From Mesostigma viride (lineage: Eukaryota > Streptophyta > Mesostigmatophyceae > Mesostigmatales > Mesostigmataceae), in contig RPFO01000041.1 in NCBI GenBank assembly GCA_009746045.1, positions 8,842,348 to 8,906,347 of the forward strand: a stretch of 64,000 nucleotides of DNA. Direction: 5' to 3'. The position numbers and the translations under genes are program-made. The notes below the pieces were generated by a model. The model did no database searches, was not told where the DNA came from, and saw only the letters and a program-made list of their open reading frames with translations. Below, piece after piece: positions 35,061-47,623 of this stretch (within the stretch, counting starts at the first letter, position 1; each line of letters opens with the position of its first letter).

Positions 35061-37238
35061 ATGCCGCGGGGTAAAAAGAAGATACGCGGCACAGCTAGGA
35101 GTCATTCCGAGGAGGGCGGTGTAGACTTGGATAGGCAGGGCAGCCCAGAGTACCAAGTACAGGAGGTATCACAACAGGGCTCGTCCTACCAGCAAGGCAG
35201 TCCTATAGGTCACCCAGGTGAGCTGGCTAGTACCTCCCGTGAGCCGCGAAGGCCACGAGGAGCGGATAGGATGGATAATAGCGAGGAATACCAGCCGCAG
35301 CGAATGCAGGCTGAGTATAACCAGCTGATGGAACGGGCAGGTGATGAGACCCGGCCCAGATCGAATCCCACGAGTGCAGCCCAGCACCAGTCAGTGCAGC
35401 CGCAGCAACGCCCGCCCGGGCAGCCGCAGCAGCACCCAGTGCAGTCCCCACAGCAGCATTCGGAACAGCAACAGCCGTTGTCGCAGCAGTGGCAGCAGCA
35501 TCCAGTACAGCAGCAGCAGCCACCGCCGCCGCAGCAGCAACAGTGGCAGCAGCAGCCAGTACAGCAGCAGCAGCCACCGCCGCCGCCGCAGCAACAGTGG
35601 CAGCAGCCGCAGCAGCTTCCGCCGTTGCAGCAGCAGCAGCAGCCGCTAAGCCAGCCGACCGGGTCGCAGATGTATGGTCCGCTTAGTCAGAACGCGACCT
35701 ATTATCACGCGCAACGTGCCCAACGATTACAACATCCCTGGGCGAGCGGTCGACGGGTTTCTTTTGGCAGTGACCTGCAGTCCAATGCGACATCGCTGTG
35801 GACCCAGGACGAGGCTAGGGTTCCACCGCCGGTATACGATGAGGCTGGGCCCGCGTCGTCCCATCCGGCGCGCAATGTCCCAGCAGCCGGACCTGCGCGG
35901 CCGAGCGTGTCGCATGGCAATAACCTCAACTTGAGTCGCATGGCACCCAGTGATCCTGGCTACGCGCATCCCTCGTCTGTCTGGCTACAACGCAGCGCGA
36001 CTAGGTCAGCGCCTGCATCGGCAGATGACTCGTTGTCGATCTTTAATGTTCCGCCGTATCGCGCAGTGGGCGGACCTCGGGCCGACGCGTTTAAGGCGCC
36101 GCCCATGCCTGACTTTAAACCAGTGCCCAAGCTGCGCGCGACTATGAACCCTCGCGAGATCGACGAATGGACGCGTATGTGGGTACAGATCTACTGGGCG
36201 TGGTGCAACCACAATGGGTGGGAGCTAGCTACCGAGGTTCTTATCTCCTACGTCGTCACCAACTGCATGGATCCCTCAGTGGTCGGCATACTCAACTGTG
36301 AGAGTGTCGCGTCGCGCTTGTACCCTCGCACAGTAGAGGAGCTACTAGAGCGCATTGAGCGCAAGCTGGTGCCCCCTGACTGGAAGCTCCACGAGCGTCT
36401 GGCTTTTGCCAAGCTACGCCAAGGCACCACACCGTTCCGCGAGTTTCTGACAGAGTTTGAAGCATTCTCGGCTCGCCTTGAGGACTTGACCTGGACCGAA
36501 TATAGGTCGCGGTTCATTGAGGCGCTGAGTCCGGAGCTCCTAGATGAGGTGCTAAAGCGCTTTGCTGAGATACCGTGGGAGCAGTGGGATGTGATCGAGA
36601 TCCAGCAGTACCTTCTAAAGGTGTCAGATGTGCTCGCACGCCGCCGCGCAGCGGTCACCTATCGGCATGCTGGTGCTGCACCGCGTCGCGTCCACTTCAC
36701 TACGGTGGACCAAGATGGGTCCTCTGAGGACATTATCGACCACGAGCAGGAGGACGGCGAGTATGAAGCGCCCCAGGTCAATGCAATCGATGCGTCCAAG
36801 GCGCGATGCTTCCGGTGCGGCGAGGTCGGTCATCTCAAGAAGGACTGCACGCGACCACCACGGGATCGCGATCGTGGCGACGAGCAGACGTCACCCCGTT
36901 TCTCCGGGCCTGCCTTCGGTAAGCGCCCGGAACAAGCACGGCGCCCAGACCGGCCTCGCAACGCGGGCGAGCGCGCAGCCAAGTTGCAGGACGCCCGGCA
37001 GCGTCCCACGCAGCACCAGACGCCCCGCGCTACGGGTCCTTCGTTCCAGCGGGTGAACCGCGAGTTGAATGAGTTGTTCTCACAGCAACAGGACTCGGGT
37101 AATGGCGCCTCGGGGGTTATGGATGGCAAGGCGGTCGCCGGCTATGGGCATGGCGACGAGGAGGATGAGGTAGAGGGGGAAGAGTGGACCGGGCGGTCGA
37201 ACGAGGCGGTCTCCCGGCCCTCCGTTCCTCGTGCGTAG
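35061..37238 (+). CDS. Ty3 gag polyprotein
   Basis: About 725 residues from MPRGKKKIRG. A long Gln/Pro tract (CAG repeats, about 35390-35650), then the capsid-like core (MNPREIDEWTRMWVQIYWAW ... LRQGTTPFREFLTEFEAFS), and a CCHC zinc knuckle CFRCGEVGHLKKDC before a basic tail. Nucleocapsid protein of the element. It overlaps pol by 55 bases in the -1 frame, fitting ribosomal frameshifting. Confidence 0.85.
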   Translation: MPRGKKKIRGTARSHSEEGGVDLDRQGSPEYQVQEVSQQGSSYQQGSPIGHPGELASTSREPRRPRGADRMDNSEEYQPQRMQAEYNQLMERAGDETRPRSNPTSAAQHQSVQPQQRPPGQPQQHPVQSPQQHSEQQQPLSQQWQQHPVQQQQPPPPQQQQWQQQPVQQQQPPPPPQQQWQQPQQLPPLQQQQQPLSQPTGSQMYGPLSQNATYYHAQRAQRLQHPWASGRRVSFGSDLQSNATSLWTQDEARVPPPVYDEAGPASSHPARNVPAAGPARPSVSHGNNLNLSRMAPSDPGYAHPSSVWLQRSATRSAPASADDSLSIFNVPPYRAVGGPRADAFKAPPMPDFKPVPKLRATMNPREIDEWTRMWVQIYWAWCNHNGWELATEVLISYVVTNCMDPSVVGILNCESVASRLYPRTVEELLERIERKLVPPDWKLHERLAFAKLRQGTTPFREFLTEFEAFSARLEDLTWTEYRSRFIEALSPELLDEVLKRFAEIPWEQWDVIEIQQYLLKVSDVLARRRAAVTYRHAGAAPRRVHFTTVDQDGSSEDIIDHEQEDGEYEAPQVNAIDASKARCFRCGEVGHLKKDCTRPPRDRDRGDEQTSPRFSGPAFGKRPEQARRPDRPRNAGERAAKLQDARQRPTQHQTPRATGPSFQRVNRELNELFSQQQDSGNGASGVMDGKAVAGYGHGDEEDEVEGEEWTGRSNEAVSRPSVPRA

Positions 37239-40200
37239 TGTCCCTGCCTACACGGATAGAGGTAGATGTAGGACAGGTAGATAAGATAGCGCAAGTCAAT
37301 AACGTCGGGCAGATAGACAGCTTAGATAAGGACACCCCGTTGGTAGCGAATACCAGCGTGGGCGCAGAATCAGTCGTTACAGTAGATAGTCGCACCCCGC
37401 TTGTAGCGAATACAAGTGCGGATGCATCCTTGGGCGAGACTTCTGCTCCAAACACGCAGCCGGCCACGGGTAGCGCAGCGAGCTCCGACCAGCCTACGCG
37501 CGCAACTCCGGCTGGTACCCGCAACTTGCTCCTGTTTAGGGGAGGTCTGGCTGTACCGGGATCAGCATTAGACCCCTACCTCAAGGACAAGACCGTCATG
37601 GACGTGCAGTTCATGGTGGACACGGGTGCGTCTACGTCGTTCATCAACGAGGCATTGGCGCGTCGCGCAGGATACGACATCCGGCCACATGCGACAGTGG
37701 TGAATGTGACCTATTCAGATGGTCGCAAGAGCCCCTCGCCTGGTCGGGTTGATATCAAGGCTGTGATTCAAGGCATCCCTGTGGAGCTCACAGCCACGGT
37801 CGCACCGCTGGGAGCTGCCGACATCATCATCGGCATCGACTGGCTGGACGCGCAGGATGTGGACATTAGCATTCGGCGTCGCGTGGTGTGGTTCCCTGAC
37901 GGTTCCTTTTGGAGCCCTGTCAGCGAATACCAAGTGCAGGGCCCCGACGTGCATAACATCACGCACGAGCGGGAAGTCACCCAGCCCCGCAACGCCTCGC
38001 AGATCCTCATGAGCCTCAAGTCACTGGAGAGTAAGCTGCGTCGAGGCAAGGAGTACTACATGTACCGTCTTGACCTCTCCAACATAGAGGTTCTCCTTAA
38101 TGAGATCGGCGTGGGGTTTACACCCGAGGAGACGGAGCGTTATAACGCGGTTCTAGCGCGACGGGAGAAGCTCTTTGACGAAAGCAAGCAGGAGTTTCCC
38201 CCGCACCGCTCAGTGCTCCACCGCATCCAGGTGAAGGAGGGCTATGGTCCCACGTCCTCCCCCATGTACCGCATGGGTCCAGTTGAGCTGGTGGAGCTGA
38301 AGAAGATCTTGATGGCGCTCTTGGAGCGGGGTCTCATCGAGCCTAGCAATAGCCCCTTCTCGGCTGGTGTGCTACTGGTCCCTAAGCCTGGGGGCAAGTG
38401 GCGGCTCGTCACGGACTACCGGAAGCTCAATGCTATCACGGTAAAGTCCAAGTACCCCCTTCCGCGCATCGACGATATCTTCAACCGCGTCCAAGGAGCC
38501 ACGTGCTTTACAGTCCTAGACTGCGCGGATGGCTTCTGGCAGCTTCGCATCGCCCCGGAGGATTGTCACAAGACGGCGTTCAACACGCCCTTTGGGCATT
38601 ACCAGTTTCGGGTGGCCGCGATGGGTTTGTGCAATTCCCCCGCGAGCTTCCAGATGCTCATGAACGACATCCTCCGCCCTGTCATGGGAACCGCGCATCT
38701 CCCGCAGGTTCCCGTGACCTCAAGGACCCCAACAGGGGCGTGAAGCCCCCGTGGTCCTACAAGCGCACATGCGCTCTCGCGTACCTGGACGACATCCTCG
38801 TGTACTCCAAGACTTTCGAGGATCACTTAGAGGACGTCGACACAGTGTTGCGCATTATGGAAGAGGAGCATCTTTCGGTCCGCAAGGCCAAGGTCCGCGC
38901 TGGACGCAGCGTGCCCTTTTTGGGTCACACCCTCTCTGCCGCTGGCGTCGCGACGGACCCCGCCAAGATTGCTTCCATCCAACAGTGGCCGACCCCGACC
39001 GACGTCAAGGGTGTGCGCAGCTTTTTGGGTATCGCGTCATACTACCGACGCTTTATCCCCCGCTTCGCGACAATAGCTGCCCCCATCAACGCCCTCCTCA
39101 AGAAGGGTGTTCCCTTTGTCTGGTCGGAACCGTGCCAGCAGGCCTTCGAGGCCCTCAAGCACAGCTTGACCACAGCACCCGTGCTCGCTATCCCGGATCC
39201 GTCAAGGCCCTTTGTGGTGGCCACGGACGCGAGCAAGGTTGCGATTGGCGGCGTCCTCTGCAGGACCAGGGTCAGGGGTTACAGCCGGTTGAGTATATCT
39301 CCCGCACCATGATCCCCGCCGAGCGTAACTACCCGGTGCATCAGCAGGAGCTTCTTGCTGTGGTCTACTGCTGTCACACTTGGCGCCATCATCTTCTCGG
39401 GGCTCAGTTTGACGTTGCGATTAGCGAGCAGGGGGACCTTGATCCCCACCGGCTGATCATCCACACGGACCATCGGCCCCTCACGCATCTGCTCGCCCAA
39501 CCTAACTTGACGCCCCGTCAGGCGCGGTGGATGGAGTACTTGTCTCAGTTTGCCCCTTTCAAAATTCAGTACGTGAAGGGTGCAGAGAATGTGGTCCCGG
39601 ACGCCCTTTCTCGGCGGGCGGACTACGCAGATTTTTATGAGACTATGGACGTACTTCACACCACATGTGGCTCCGCGCAGGAGCCTGGCTCGCCTTGTGG
39701 CGACCCAGGGTCGCCGCACAGTCGCTATCTGTTCCACACCGGTCGCACGACCCAGGACGACCTGTCTCCCGACTGGGAGGCCGCGCGCGAGGACGTGCGC
39801 GCCCCCGGGGAAAGGGAGGGGTCCCGGTCACGAGTGCCACTCAGCCACGTGGTACCGGCTCAGGGAATTTTTCACCTGCAGCGCATCGGGCCCCCTACCA
39901 TTTTTTCGGAGTACGTGCACCAAACCCTTGAGGAGGAGGCGGACACGTACACGATCACCTCTGTCCTGGAGACGTTGATTAGCCGGTTCACTGTCACGGA
40001 GCCCGCGGCCTTAGAGGCAATCAGGTCGCACCCCAAGCAGATGGGCAAGCTCCCGTGCAAGTTCCAGGACGGGCGACTCTATGTCATGGTGAGGCCAGAC
40101 TGCTGGCGCCTGTACGTCCCGGAGTTATGTCGAGCGGCTCTGCTCCATGAGCTCCATGACTCTCTCGCCGGTGGCCACCAAGGGATCCACCGCTTGCTGC

Positions 40201-41389
40201 CACGGGCCAGAAAGAACTTCTATTGGCCAGGCATGCGAGAGTACATTGAGACGTACGTGCGCGAGTGTCCATCATGTCAGATCATGAAGTCCCGCAATAC
40301 GGGCTCACAGCGGTCCCCCAGACCCTACCAGACCCGATGGGCCCTTGGGATTCCCTGATGATGGATTTTGTTGGCCCCTTCCGGAAGACCAAGAATGGCA
40401 ACAGCATGATTCTGGTTTTCCTGGACCGTTTGACGCGCATGTGTCACCTGGCACCATGTCCGGCCGAACTCACGGCCGAGGCTTGCGCTAAGCTATACCT
40501 TCACCACGTGTTCAGGTACCACGGACTCAGCCGGCAATTCATATCGGACCGAGACAAGCTGTTCACGGCCCGCTTCTGGCAGGAGTTCTTTGAATGCCTG
40601 GGCACCAAGGTGTCGCTGGGGACAGCATATCACAGCTCGTCCTCCCACCTGGTGGAGAGGCTGAACCGCACAGTGCAAGAGACCATGCGCCACTACACCG
40701 ACGCGGTGGGAAGCAACTGGGAAGAGTTCTTGGGTTTGGTGGAGTTCTCCCTGAATAACGCCCCCCAGGCAGCTCATGGCTTCACACCATTCTTCCTCAA
40801 CACGGGCAGGCATCCGCTCACGCCGACTGACCTTCTCACAAGCCCAGCCTTAGCTGAAAAGTCGGTCCGGCGAGACACCCTCGAAGGGGTGGAGCGGCTG
40901 CTGGTCCAGATGCGCCAGGCCCATGACAGTGCGGTCAAGGGCTACCGGGCCGCCGCAGAGCGCTACATGGCGAGGACTGCTGGCCGCCTAGATGCGCGCA
41001 CGCCGGCCATCGAGGTGGGCGACTGGGTACTGGTGGAGGGCCCCCGCCTAGGACGTTTCTCTGAGAAGGTAGAGGGTGAGCTCAAGACAAAGCTCCGTCC
41101 TATGTTCCTGGGGCCACACAAGGTTCTGGAGAAGCTTGGAGATGTGATGTTCAAGGTGGACATCCCGAGCTCCTGGAACACTTCCTCCAACTTCCATCGA
41201 GACCAGCTCAAGTTATACCACCAGAACTCCATCCAAGGTCGGCTCAACCCGCCGGCCCCTGTCGAGTACAACCCCGAGACTGGAGAACAGGAAGACGAGG
41301 TGGCCGAGATCGTGGACCACCGGGACATCAAGCGTGGGAGAGGTAGACAGCGACAGTATCGCGTACGGTGGCGTTTTGCTCAGCATGAT
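37184..41389 (+). CDS. Ty3 pol polyprotein, frame-broken and interrupted by copia
   Basis: Aspartic protease VDTGASTSFI, reverse transcriptase with FTVLDCADGFWQL and YLDDILVYSKT, RNase H (VATDASKVAIGGVL ... HTDHRPL), integrase zinc finger (HELHDSLAGGHQGIHRLL ... CPSCQ) and core (DFVGPF, FISDRDKLF, HLVERLNRTVQE), then the start of a chromodomain. Three single-base frame changes occur near 38720, 39265 and 40320; the reading frames are otherwise well preserved. The frame is then cut by the copia element at 41389 and resumes at 47341. Confidence 0.85.
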
Positions 41390-42167
41390 TGTTGGAAAGG
41401 TAGAGGAAACTAATGGGTTTTACACAATGCCTTGTGCTTGGCCTTGTTACCCTTGCACCTTGCAGGTGATGAAAGACTGAGCTTGAAGACAATGGAAGAG
41501 AGACCAGAAAAAGAGTTTTATTTCTTAGGCTGAGAGGTTAGGAAAAGAGGTACCTGGCCTTAGGAGCCAGTTTCTTTTTATACCTTTCTAGCTAGGAAGG
41601 ATGACATCAGATGCTGATGTCATCATAGAAGCTTGTAGAAACATCTAAGCATATTCCCAGCATATTCTCAGTATATTCCAGGAATATTCCTGGTATATTC
41701 CTAGAACATTCCAAGGTCATTCTAGAAAGGTTCTAATGAGCTGGCATGACAGTTGATTGCCAAATGTCCTCTGAACAATGTGCCACATCTAATGCTTAAT
41801 AAAGTGACACATGGTTTCTACTTGGAATGACAAGTGTAATCCAATGAGTCTATCCACTTGTCAGTCAATGGAATGCAACACTTGTCACTATGAGCTTCCA
41901 ACACATGTCAGCTCATGGAATGGACACTTGTCTACCAAAGAAGTACACCACTTGTCAAGCATGGAAGTGATGCTACTAGACCAACTCAGGTACAAGAGAT
42001 CTATGGCCAAATATAGGACTATGGCACATGAACATTGATCAGCTCATTGAGAGCAATTCATCTAACTTATCAGATCTATCAAATTCTCAGCCCTTGTGAA
42101 GTAAAACAAAGAAGAAGAAAGTCAGGCTGGAATATAGTGTGGGCAGGTGGGTATATGATCCCCAACA
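41390..42167 (-). repeat. Copia LTR (3' LTR in element orientation)
   Basis: 778 bp; I found no difference from the copy at 46558-47335. AT-rich compared with its surroundings, with a cluster of imperfect CATATTC/GAATATTCC words near 41650-41700. Confidence 0.93.
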
Positions 42168-42195
42168 CCCCCCTTAGCCAGCTGAACACAAAGGA

Positions 42196-45100
42196 CTAAG
42201 TTGACATGAGTTTGCCACGCAGGGCAGTGAACCTGGCACGTGAAAGTGCCTTCGTCAGAAGATCAGCAAGCATGTCCTCCCCAGGACAATGCTTCATGGC
42301 GATGAGTCCCCCCTCCACCTTCTCCCGGATGAAATGGAAACGCACGTCAATGTGCTTCGTGCGCTTGGGATGAACAGGGTCACGAGCGAGTGCCACGGCG
42401 CCTGTGTTGTCGCAGAAGACAGGCGTGGGCCCCTGAACTGGATGCCCCAGCTCCCCCAACATGTGCCTCAGTGGAAGCACTAGCTGGGTTACGCTGCTAG
42501 CAGCAATGTACTCCGCCTCGCAGGAAGACAGGGCGGTAACGTGCTGCTTGCGGCTGCACCACTCGACTGCGGCCCCCCTGAACATCACTACATTGCCAGA
42601 GACAGATCTGCGTGTCTCAGGGCAGTTCCCCCAATCGGCATCCGTCCACCCCTCCAGCCCCCCTTGGCCACCATAGCGCAGTCCCAAGTCCTTGGTGTGG
42701 ACAAGGTAGCGCACCAATCGCTTGGCCAGCTCCAAGTCGCCCTCCGTGGGTGCCTGCATGCATTGGGCCAGCTGGTTGACAGCAAAAGCAATGTCTGGGC
42801 GCGTCCATGTCGCGGCGTACATGAGAGCACCAACAATCTGCTGAAAGAGTTGATGGTTTGGGGCATCACACATTCCCCCCTCGCGACGGGGACTACCAGG
42901 CACTATAGGGGTGTGCACAGGGTGAGGGGTAGAAAGCCCAAAACGGGCAGCAATAGCTTCAATGTAGGGCCGTTGGTGCATGGTAAGGGAACGAGACGCA
43001 GGGTCGATAGTAAGGGAAACACCGAGGAAAAGAGAGGGATTGTCCGACTCAGTGATTGAAAAGTATTAGCCAAACGGCGAGACCAGGATGCCAGCCAGGA
43101 AGGGGAAGGATGAGCAGCAAGAATGTCATCGACGTGCACGAACACGAAACCACGAGACGAAGGGTAGTAATACAGGCACGCATCAATTTGGCTTTGGATG
43201 GCGCCGTCAGAAAGAAGGTGTGCACGGAACGTTTTATGCCAATTGCGTGGCGCTTGCTTGATGCCATACAAGCTGCGGTGCAGCTTCCACACAAGCACAT
43301 CGCCATTGGCATCCCGCTCTTCAAAGCCAGTAGGGGGACGCACAAAGACATCCTCCTGTAGGGGAGCATAGAGAAAAGCGGTTCGGACATCGAGCTGCTT
43401 GACAGTAAAGCCAGACGTGACAGCTAAAGCAAGAGCAAGTCGCACGGTGGACGCACGAACAGTGGGGGAAAAGACTTCATTAAAGTCGATACCTTCACGT
43501 TGGGCAAAACCTTTCACGACAAACCTGGCCTTGTGACGGCCGTCGGACTTGACAGCAAATACCCACCGGGAAGGGAGGACCTTGGCACCGGCGGGCAAAG
43601 TACGCGGGCTCACAAGCGAGTATACTGCATGATCACGAATGCTATTAATTTCGCTCAACATCGCAGCCCGCCACTCTGGACTGTTGTTAGCCTCAGTAAA
43701 GGAGACGGGAAGGGAAACGTCACTGCCAGTAAAATGCACTGTGTCAAAAAGATCACGAACTGACTGGTAATGCGGAAAAAAACGAGCCCATTTAGGCGAC
43801 ACCGTGACAGGGGGAGCATAGGTAGTAATCTCCATCGCGAGGGGTTCACGGGTGCTACCGCAAAACATCAGCTCATCAGCAGTTGCCATGGTGACATTAC
43901 CAGCTGGGTTACGTCGCAGCGCAGAGATTGTACTTTGCAGGCGAGCAGCACTTGAAGTGGCAGTGACCGGTGGACCAGCAGACAGCTCCCGTGCGTCACT
44001 TGGGGAGACGTCGTCAGTAGTTAGGACGGGCTGTGAAAAGTTTGGAGCACCGTCGAGCGCCTCCGGAACTGGTCTAGGACTTGGGACGTTGACTGCATCA
44101 GGACTTGGTGCGTCCGCTCCCTCGTGGCGAAGCTCCTCAGGAATATCCCTTCTGGTGGCGTCCAGAAACCTCGCCTGAGACCGGGTGACCGGTCCGCTAG
44201 GTTCGGCCAGAGAATTTGGCTGAACTTCTGCTACAGCCGGAAGATCAGTTGGTGAAGTTTCCTCCAGTGCGGCAGAACTTTCCAGAAGCGGCGCAGGAGT
44301 TGGCATGGCCCCATTGCGCCAGGCCTCATTGAAGGTGACATGCAGGCGGCGAATGACATCCTTGGATTCTGGACGGTAAATGAGGTACGCCGGCGATTCC
44401 AGATCATAGCCGACGAAGATTCCAGGCAGAGCCTTGGCCTCCAGCTTGCCACGTGGGCCCTCCACCCGATAGAAGGCAGGGCAGCCGAAAATTCGAAGAT
44501 TCGAGAGATCCGCATTGCGACCGGTGAGCAGGAAGTGTGGCGTGGCACCTCCAGGATTCGAGCTAGACGGCAGGCGGTTAAGTATATAAACCGCGCAATT
44601 GAAGGCTAGTGCCCAGAATCCTTTGGGCAAACCGGCATGCGTGAGCATTGCCAGTGTCATGCCCATGGCCAGACCCCACAGCCGCTCCGCCACTCCGTTC
44701 TGCTCAGGAGTGTAGGGGCTGGAGAACTCCTGGTGCACTCGGTGTTCAGCGCAGACGGCCCGCCACGCCTGCCCAGTGAAGACTGCGTCGTTGTCGGTCC
44801 GGAGAAGAATCGAACCGTTGTAGAAGGGGCGAATTTCGCGCGCGAGCAGCTGCTGTAGGGCGTCAACAGCCTCGTCCTTGTGTCGAAGCGGAAAGCACCA
44901 TCGCCAGCGGGTAGCATCGTCGGTGAAGCCGAGCATGTAGCGGGCGCCTCCAATTGCTGGCTGCATCGGCCCGAGAATGTCGCTGTGAAGCTTGGCTCGG
45001 GGAACAGTCGATCGGAGCTGTCCAGGCGAAAATGAGCGCCTCTTGATGAAGCCAGCAGGGCAGGATGGGCAGCCAGGCGATGACAGGCGCCTCGAAAAAA

Positions 45101-46538
45101 GGTTAGACTCCGGAATGGCGGCCAGCCTCTTGATCCGATCTTCGCCAGCATGCCCAAGACGCCAGTGCCAGAGCAGGCTCGCCGGCCGCTCGATGGCCGT
45201 GGCAGCCATTGCCGCCTCGTCGCGCTCCGCAGGTAACACGTAGATGTTGTTCTGCAGCGCAATCTTGTGCGTCTCGTTGTCCAGCACCACTGTCTGCTCG
45301 GTGAGGTCGACTTTGTGGCCGTCCTTGGCGAGCTGCCCAGCTGATAGCAGTCGGGCGCTCAAGCCGGGCACGAAGAGCGCACCATTCAGGTGCACATGCT
45401 GGTTGGGCAGTTTGAGCCGAATCGTGCCCACTCCCGTCGCGCGAAGACGTCCTCCTGATCCGACGATGTTCCTAGTGGTGGGGGTGAGGGACACAAAGTC
45501 AGTGCGGCATGGGGACATGTGGCTGCTTGCAGCGGAGTCCAGAACCCAGGCAGGGGGCTTGGGGCTATACTGCGTGAGTGCAGCAGCCTCCTGCGACGGC
45601 GCCGACTCGGCGATGGTGGTGAAGACGAAGCCCTCCGGCAGCTCCGCGGCCTCCTGGGTGTTGTTGGCCACGCTTCCGCCAGGTGAGGACTCCTTCTTGG
45701 TCGCTTGGTTGCCCCTCCTGCGCTGGTTGCCCCGCCGTCCTTGGTTCTTGCTTCGTGGCTTGAGCTGGGAGTTCTTTTGCCAGCACTGGGTCTCCGCATG
45801 CCCACTCCTGTTGCAGTAGGCGCAGTGCTTCCTCTCACCACCCTTGTTGGCAGTGTGGAAAGCTTGACCTTGGGCTGGCTCCTCCTTGGTAGCTTGAGAA
45901 GGCCGTCCTCCCAGCAGCATGTCCTCCGCCTCCAGCAGCGCAGCCTTGACCTCCTCCAAGCTGTCCTCCTCTTTGAAGTGCGCTGAAATCAGGGCAGGGC
46001 GATATCGGTCAGGCAGGCCGCTCTTGAGGATAGCCGCAAAATCTTGGTCGCTCATGACGCCTCCCACCGCACGGTAGTCCGCCAGCAGCAGCAATCCACG
46101 TAGGATATACTGCCCCATGGTCTCCCCAGGCTTCATTTGCAGCCGGTGAAGCTGAATCCTGAGGTCCATGCGGTGACTCTTGGTGAGCTTTTGTTGCTCG
46201 TAGACCTCCCTCAGCGTCTTGTAGAGCTTGCTGCCAGATTGGTCTGGCACGAGCGATAGGATGCGCCTCGCTTCTCCCACAAGTGCAGCTGAGATGACAA
46301 GGCCAACAGCTTGGTCAGCCTTGCGGTCCTGCCTGGTGCCCAGCAGGACGTCCTTAACCTCATAGAAGGAACAGAAACCCTCAAGAGATGTCTTGGTCTC
46401 CTCCCAGCCACGTAGGCTTGTGCCATCGAATTTCAGCACCATCTTGGAGCACACATTCAGCATAGGAGTGTAGTCGACGTCGCTTGCCATGGAGCTTGTA
46501 GCTGGGCTGGGTTTCTTGGTGGTCTTCTTGGAGCTCAT
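42196..46538 (-). CDS. Copia gag-pol polyprotein, one frame change
   Basis: Leftward from ATG 46538. Gag with CCHC knuckle CAYCNRSGHAETQC, protease WVLDSAASSHMSP, integrase (WRLGHAGEDRI, CPSCPAGF, HSDILGPM, RTDNDAVFTG, PEQNGVAERL), reverse transcriptase (WVFAVKSDGRHKARFVVKGF, QLDVRTAFLYAPLQE, VFVHVDDILAA) and RNase H (GWTDADWGNCPETRRS, SSCEAEYIA, TKHIDVRFHF). The first frame ends at 42903; near 43065 a single-base change in CTTTTC moves the conserved reading to the frame that ends at 42196. Otherwise complete. Confidence 0.88.
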
Positions 46539-46557
46539 GAAGATTCCTCCGATACCA

Positions 46558-47335
46558 TGTTGGAAAGGTAGAGGAAACTAATGGGTTTTACACAATGCCT
46601 TGTGCTTGGCCTTGTTACCCTTGCACCTTGCAGGTGATGAAAGACTGAGCTTGAAGACAATGGAAGAGAGACCAGAAAAAGAGTTTTATTTCTTAGGCTG
46701 AGAGGTTAGGAAAAGAGGTACCTGGCCTTAGGAGCCAGTTTCTTTTTATACCTTTCTAGCTAGGAAGGATGACATCAGATGCTGATGTCATCATAGAAGC
46801 TTGTAGAAACATCTAAGCATATTCCCAGCATATTCTCAGTATATTCCAGGAATATTCCTGGTATATTCCTAGAACATTCCAAGGTCATTCTAGAAAGGTT
46901 CTAATGAGCTGGCATGACAGTTGATTGCCAAATGTCCTCTGAACAATGTGCCACATCTAATGCTTAATAAAGTGACACATGGTTTCTACTTGGAATGACA
47001 AGTGTAATCCAATGAGTCTATCCACTTGTCAGTCAATGGAATGCAACACTTGTCACTATGAGCTTCCAACACATGTCAGCTCATGGAATGGACACTTGTC
47101 TACCAAAGAAGTACACCACTTGTCAAGCATGGAAGTGATGCTACTAGACCAACTCAGGTACAAGAGATCTATGGCCAAATATAGGACTATGGCACATGAA
47201 CATTGATCAGCTCATTGAGAGCAATTCATCTAACTTATCAGATCTATCAAATTCTCAGCCCTTGTGAAGTAAAACAAAGAAGAAGAAAGTCAGGCTGGAA
47301 TATAGTGTGGGCAGGTGGGTATATGATCCCCAACA
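46558..47335 (-). repeat. Copia LTR (5' LTR in element orientation)
   Basis: 778 bp, followed by ATGAT, the right copy of the target duplication. The primer-binding site follows directly on the minus strand. Confidence 0.93.
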
Positions 47336-47427
47336 ATGATTATGAGGATTCGTGGCGAACCGAGAAGGAGCTAGAAGGGTGTGAACGTCTGCTTCGCGAG
47401 TATAAGGCCAAGCATGCCCTCCACTAG
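47336..47427 (+). CDS. Ty3 pol C-terminus (end of chromodomain) after the copia insertion
   Basis: After the ATGAT duplication the chromodomain continues YEDSWRTEKELEGCERLLRE to a stop at 47427, completing the YRVRW...W....L..C..L...Y pattern begun before 41389. This pins the copia insertion to the chromodomain and shows the Ty3 gene was otherwise whole there. Confidence 0.85.
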
Positions 47428-47623
47428 GCTACCGCGAAGGTAGTAGTGGTGGGGGCGCTATGACAATGGGCTTGATCACGTGTAGCCAGGATGCCGCGAA
47501 GGCACTTGTGTTATTCACGTCGATGTGTGCGCACCATCGTGGTAATTGGGTATAAGAGCCTAGTATCAAGTGTACCCCTTTTTCACATTCACACGCCTTG
47601 AGTCGAGTGTGCGATGATCGCAG

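Larger units (their letters stand above)
41390..47335 (-). mobile_element. Ty1/copia LTR retrotransposon nested in the Ty3 element
   Basis: 5,946 bp with 778-bp LTRs (TGTTGG...CCAACA) flanked by the 5-bp target duplication ATGAT at 41385-41389 and 47336-47340. Orientation is opposite to Ty3. The primer-binding site on this strand is TGGTATCGGAGG (46557 leftward), close to the initiator-Met tRNA type, and a polypurine tract AAGGGGGG abuts the 3' LTR (42168-42175). LTRs look identical, so insertion is very recent. Confidence 0.95.

Noticed and set aside
41811-47206. Identical 75-codon frames at 41811-42038 and 46979-47206
   Set aside because: Both lie inside the copia LTRs.
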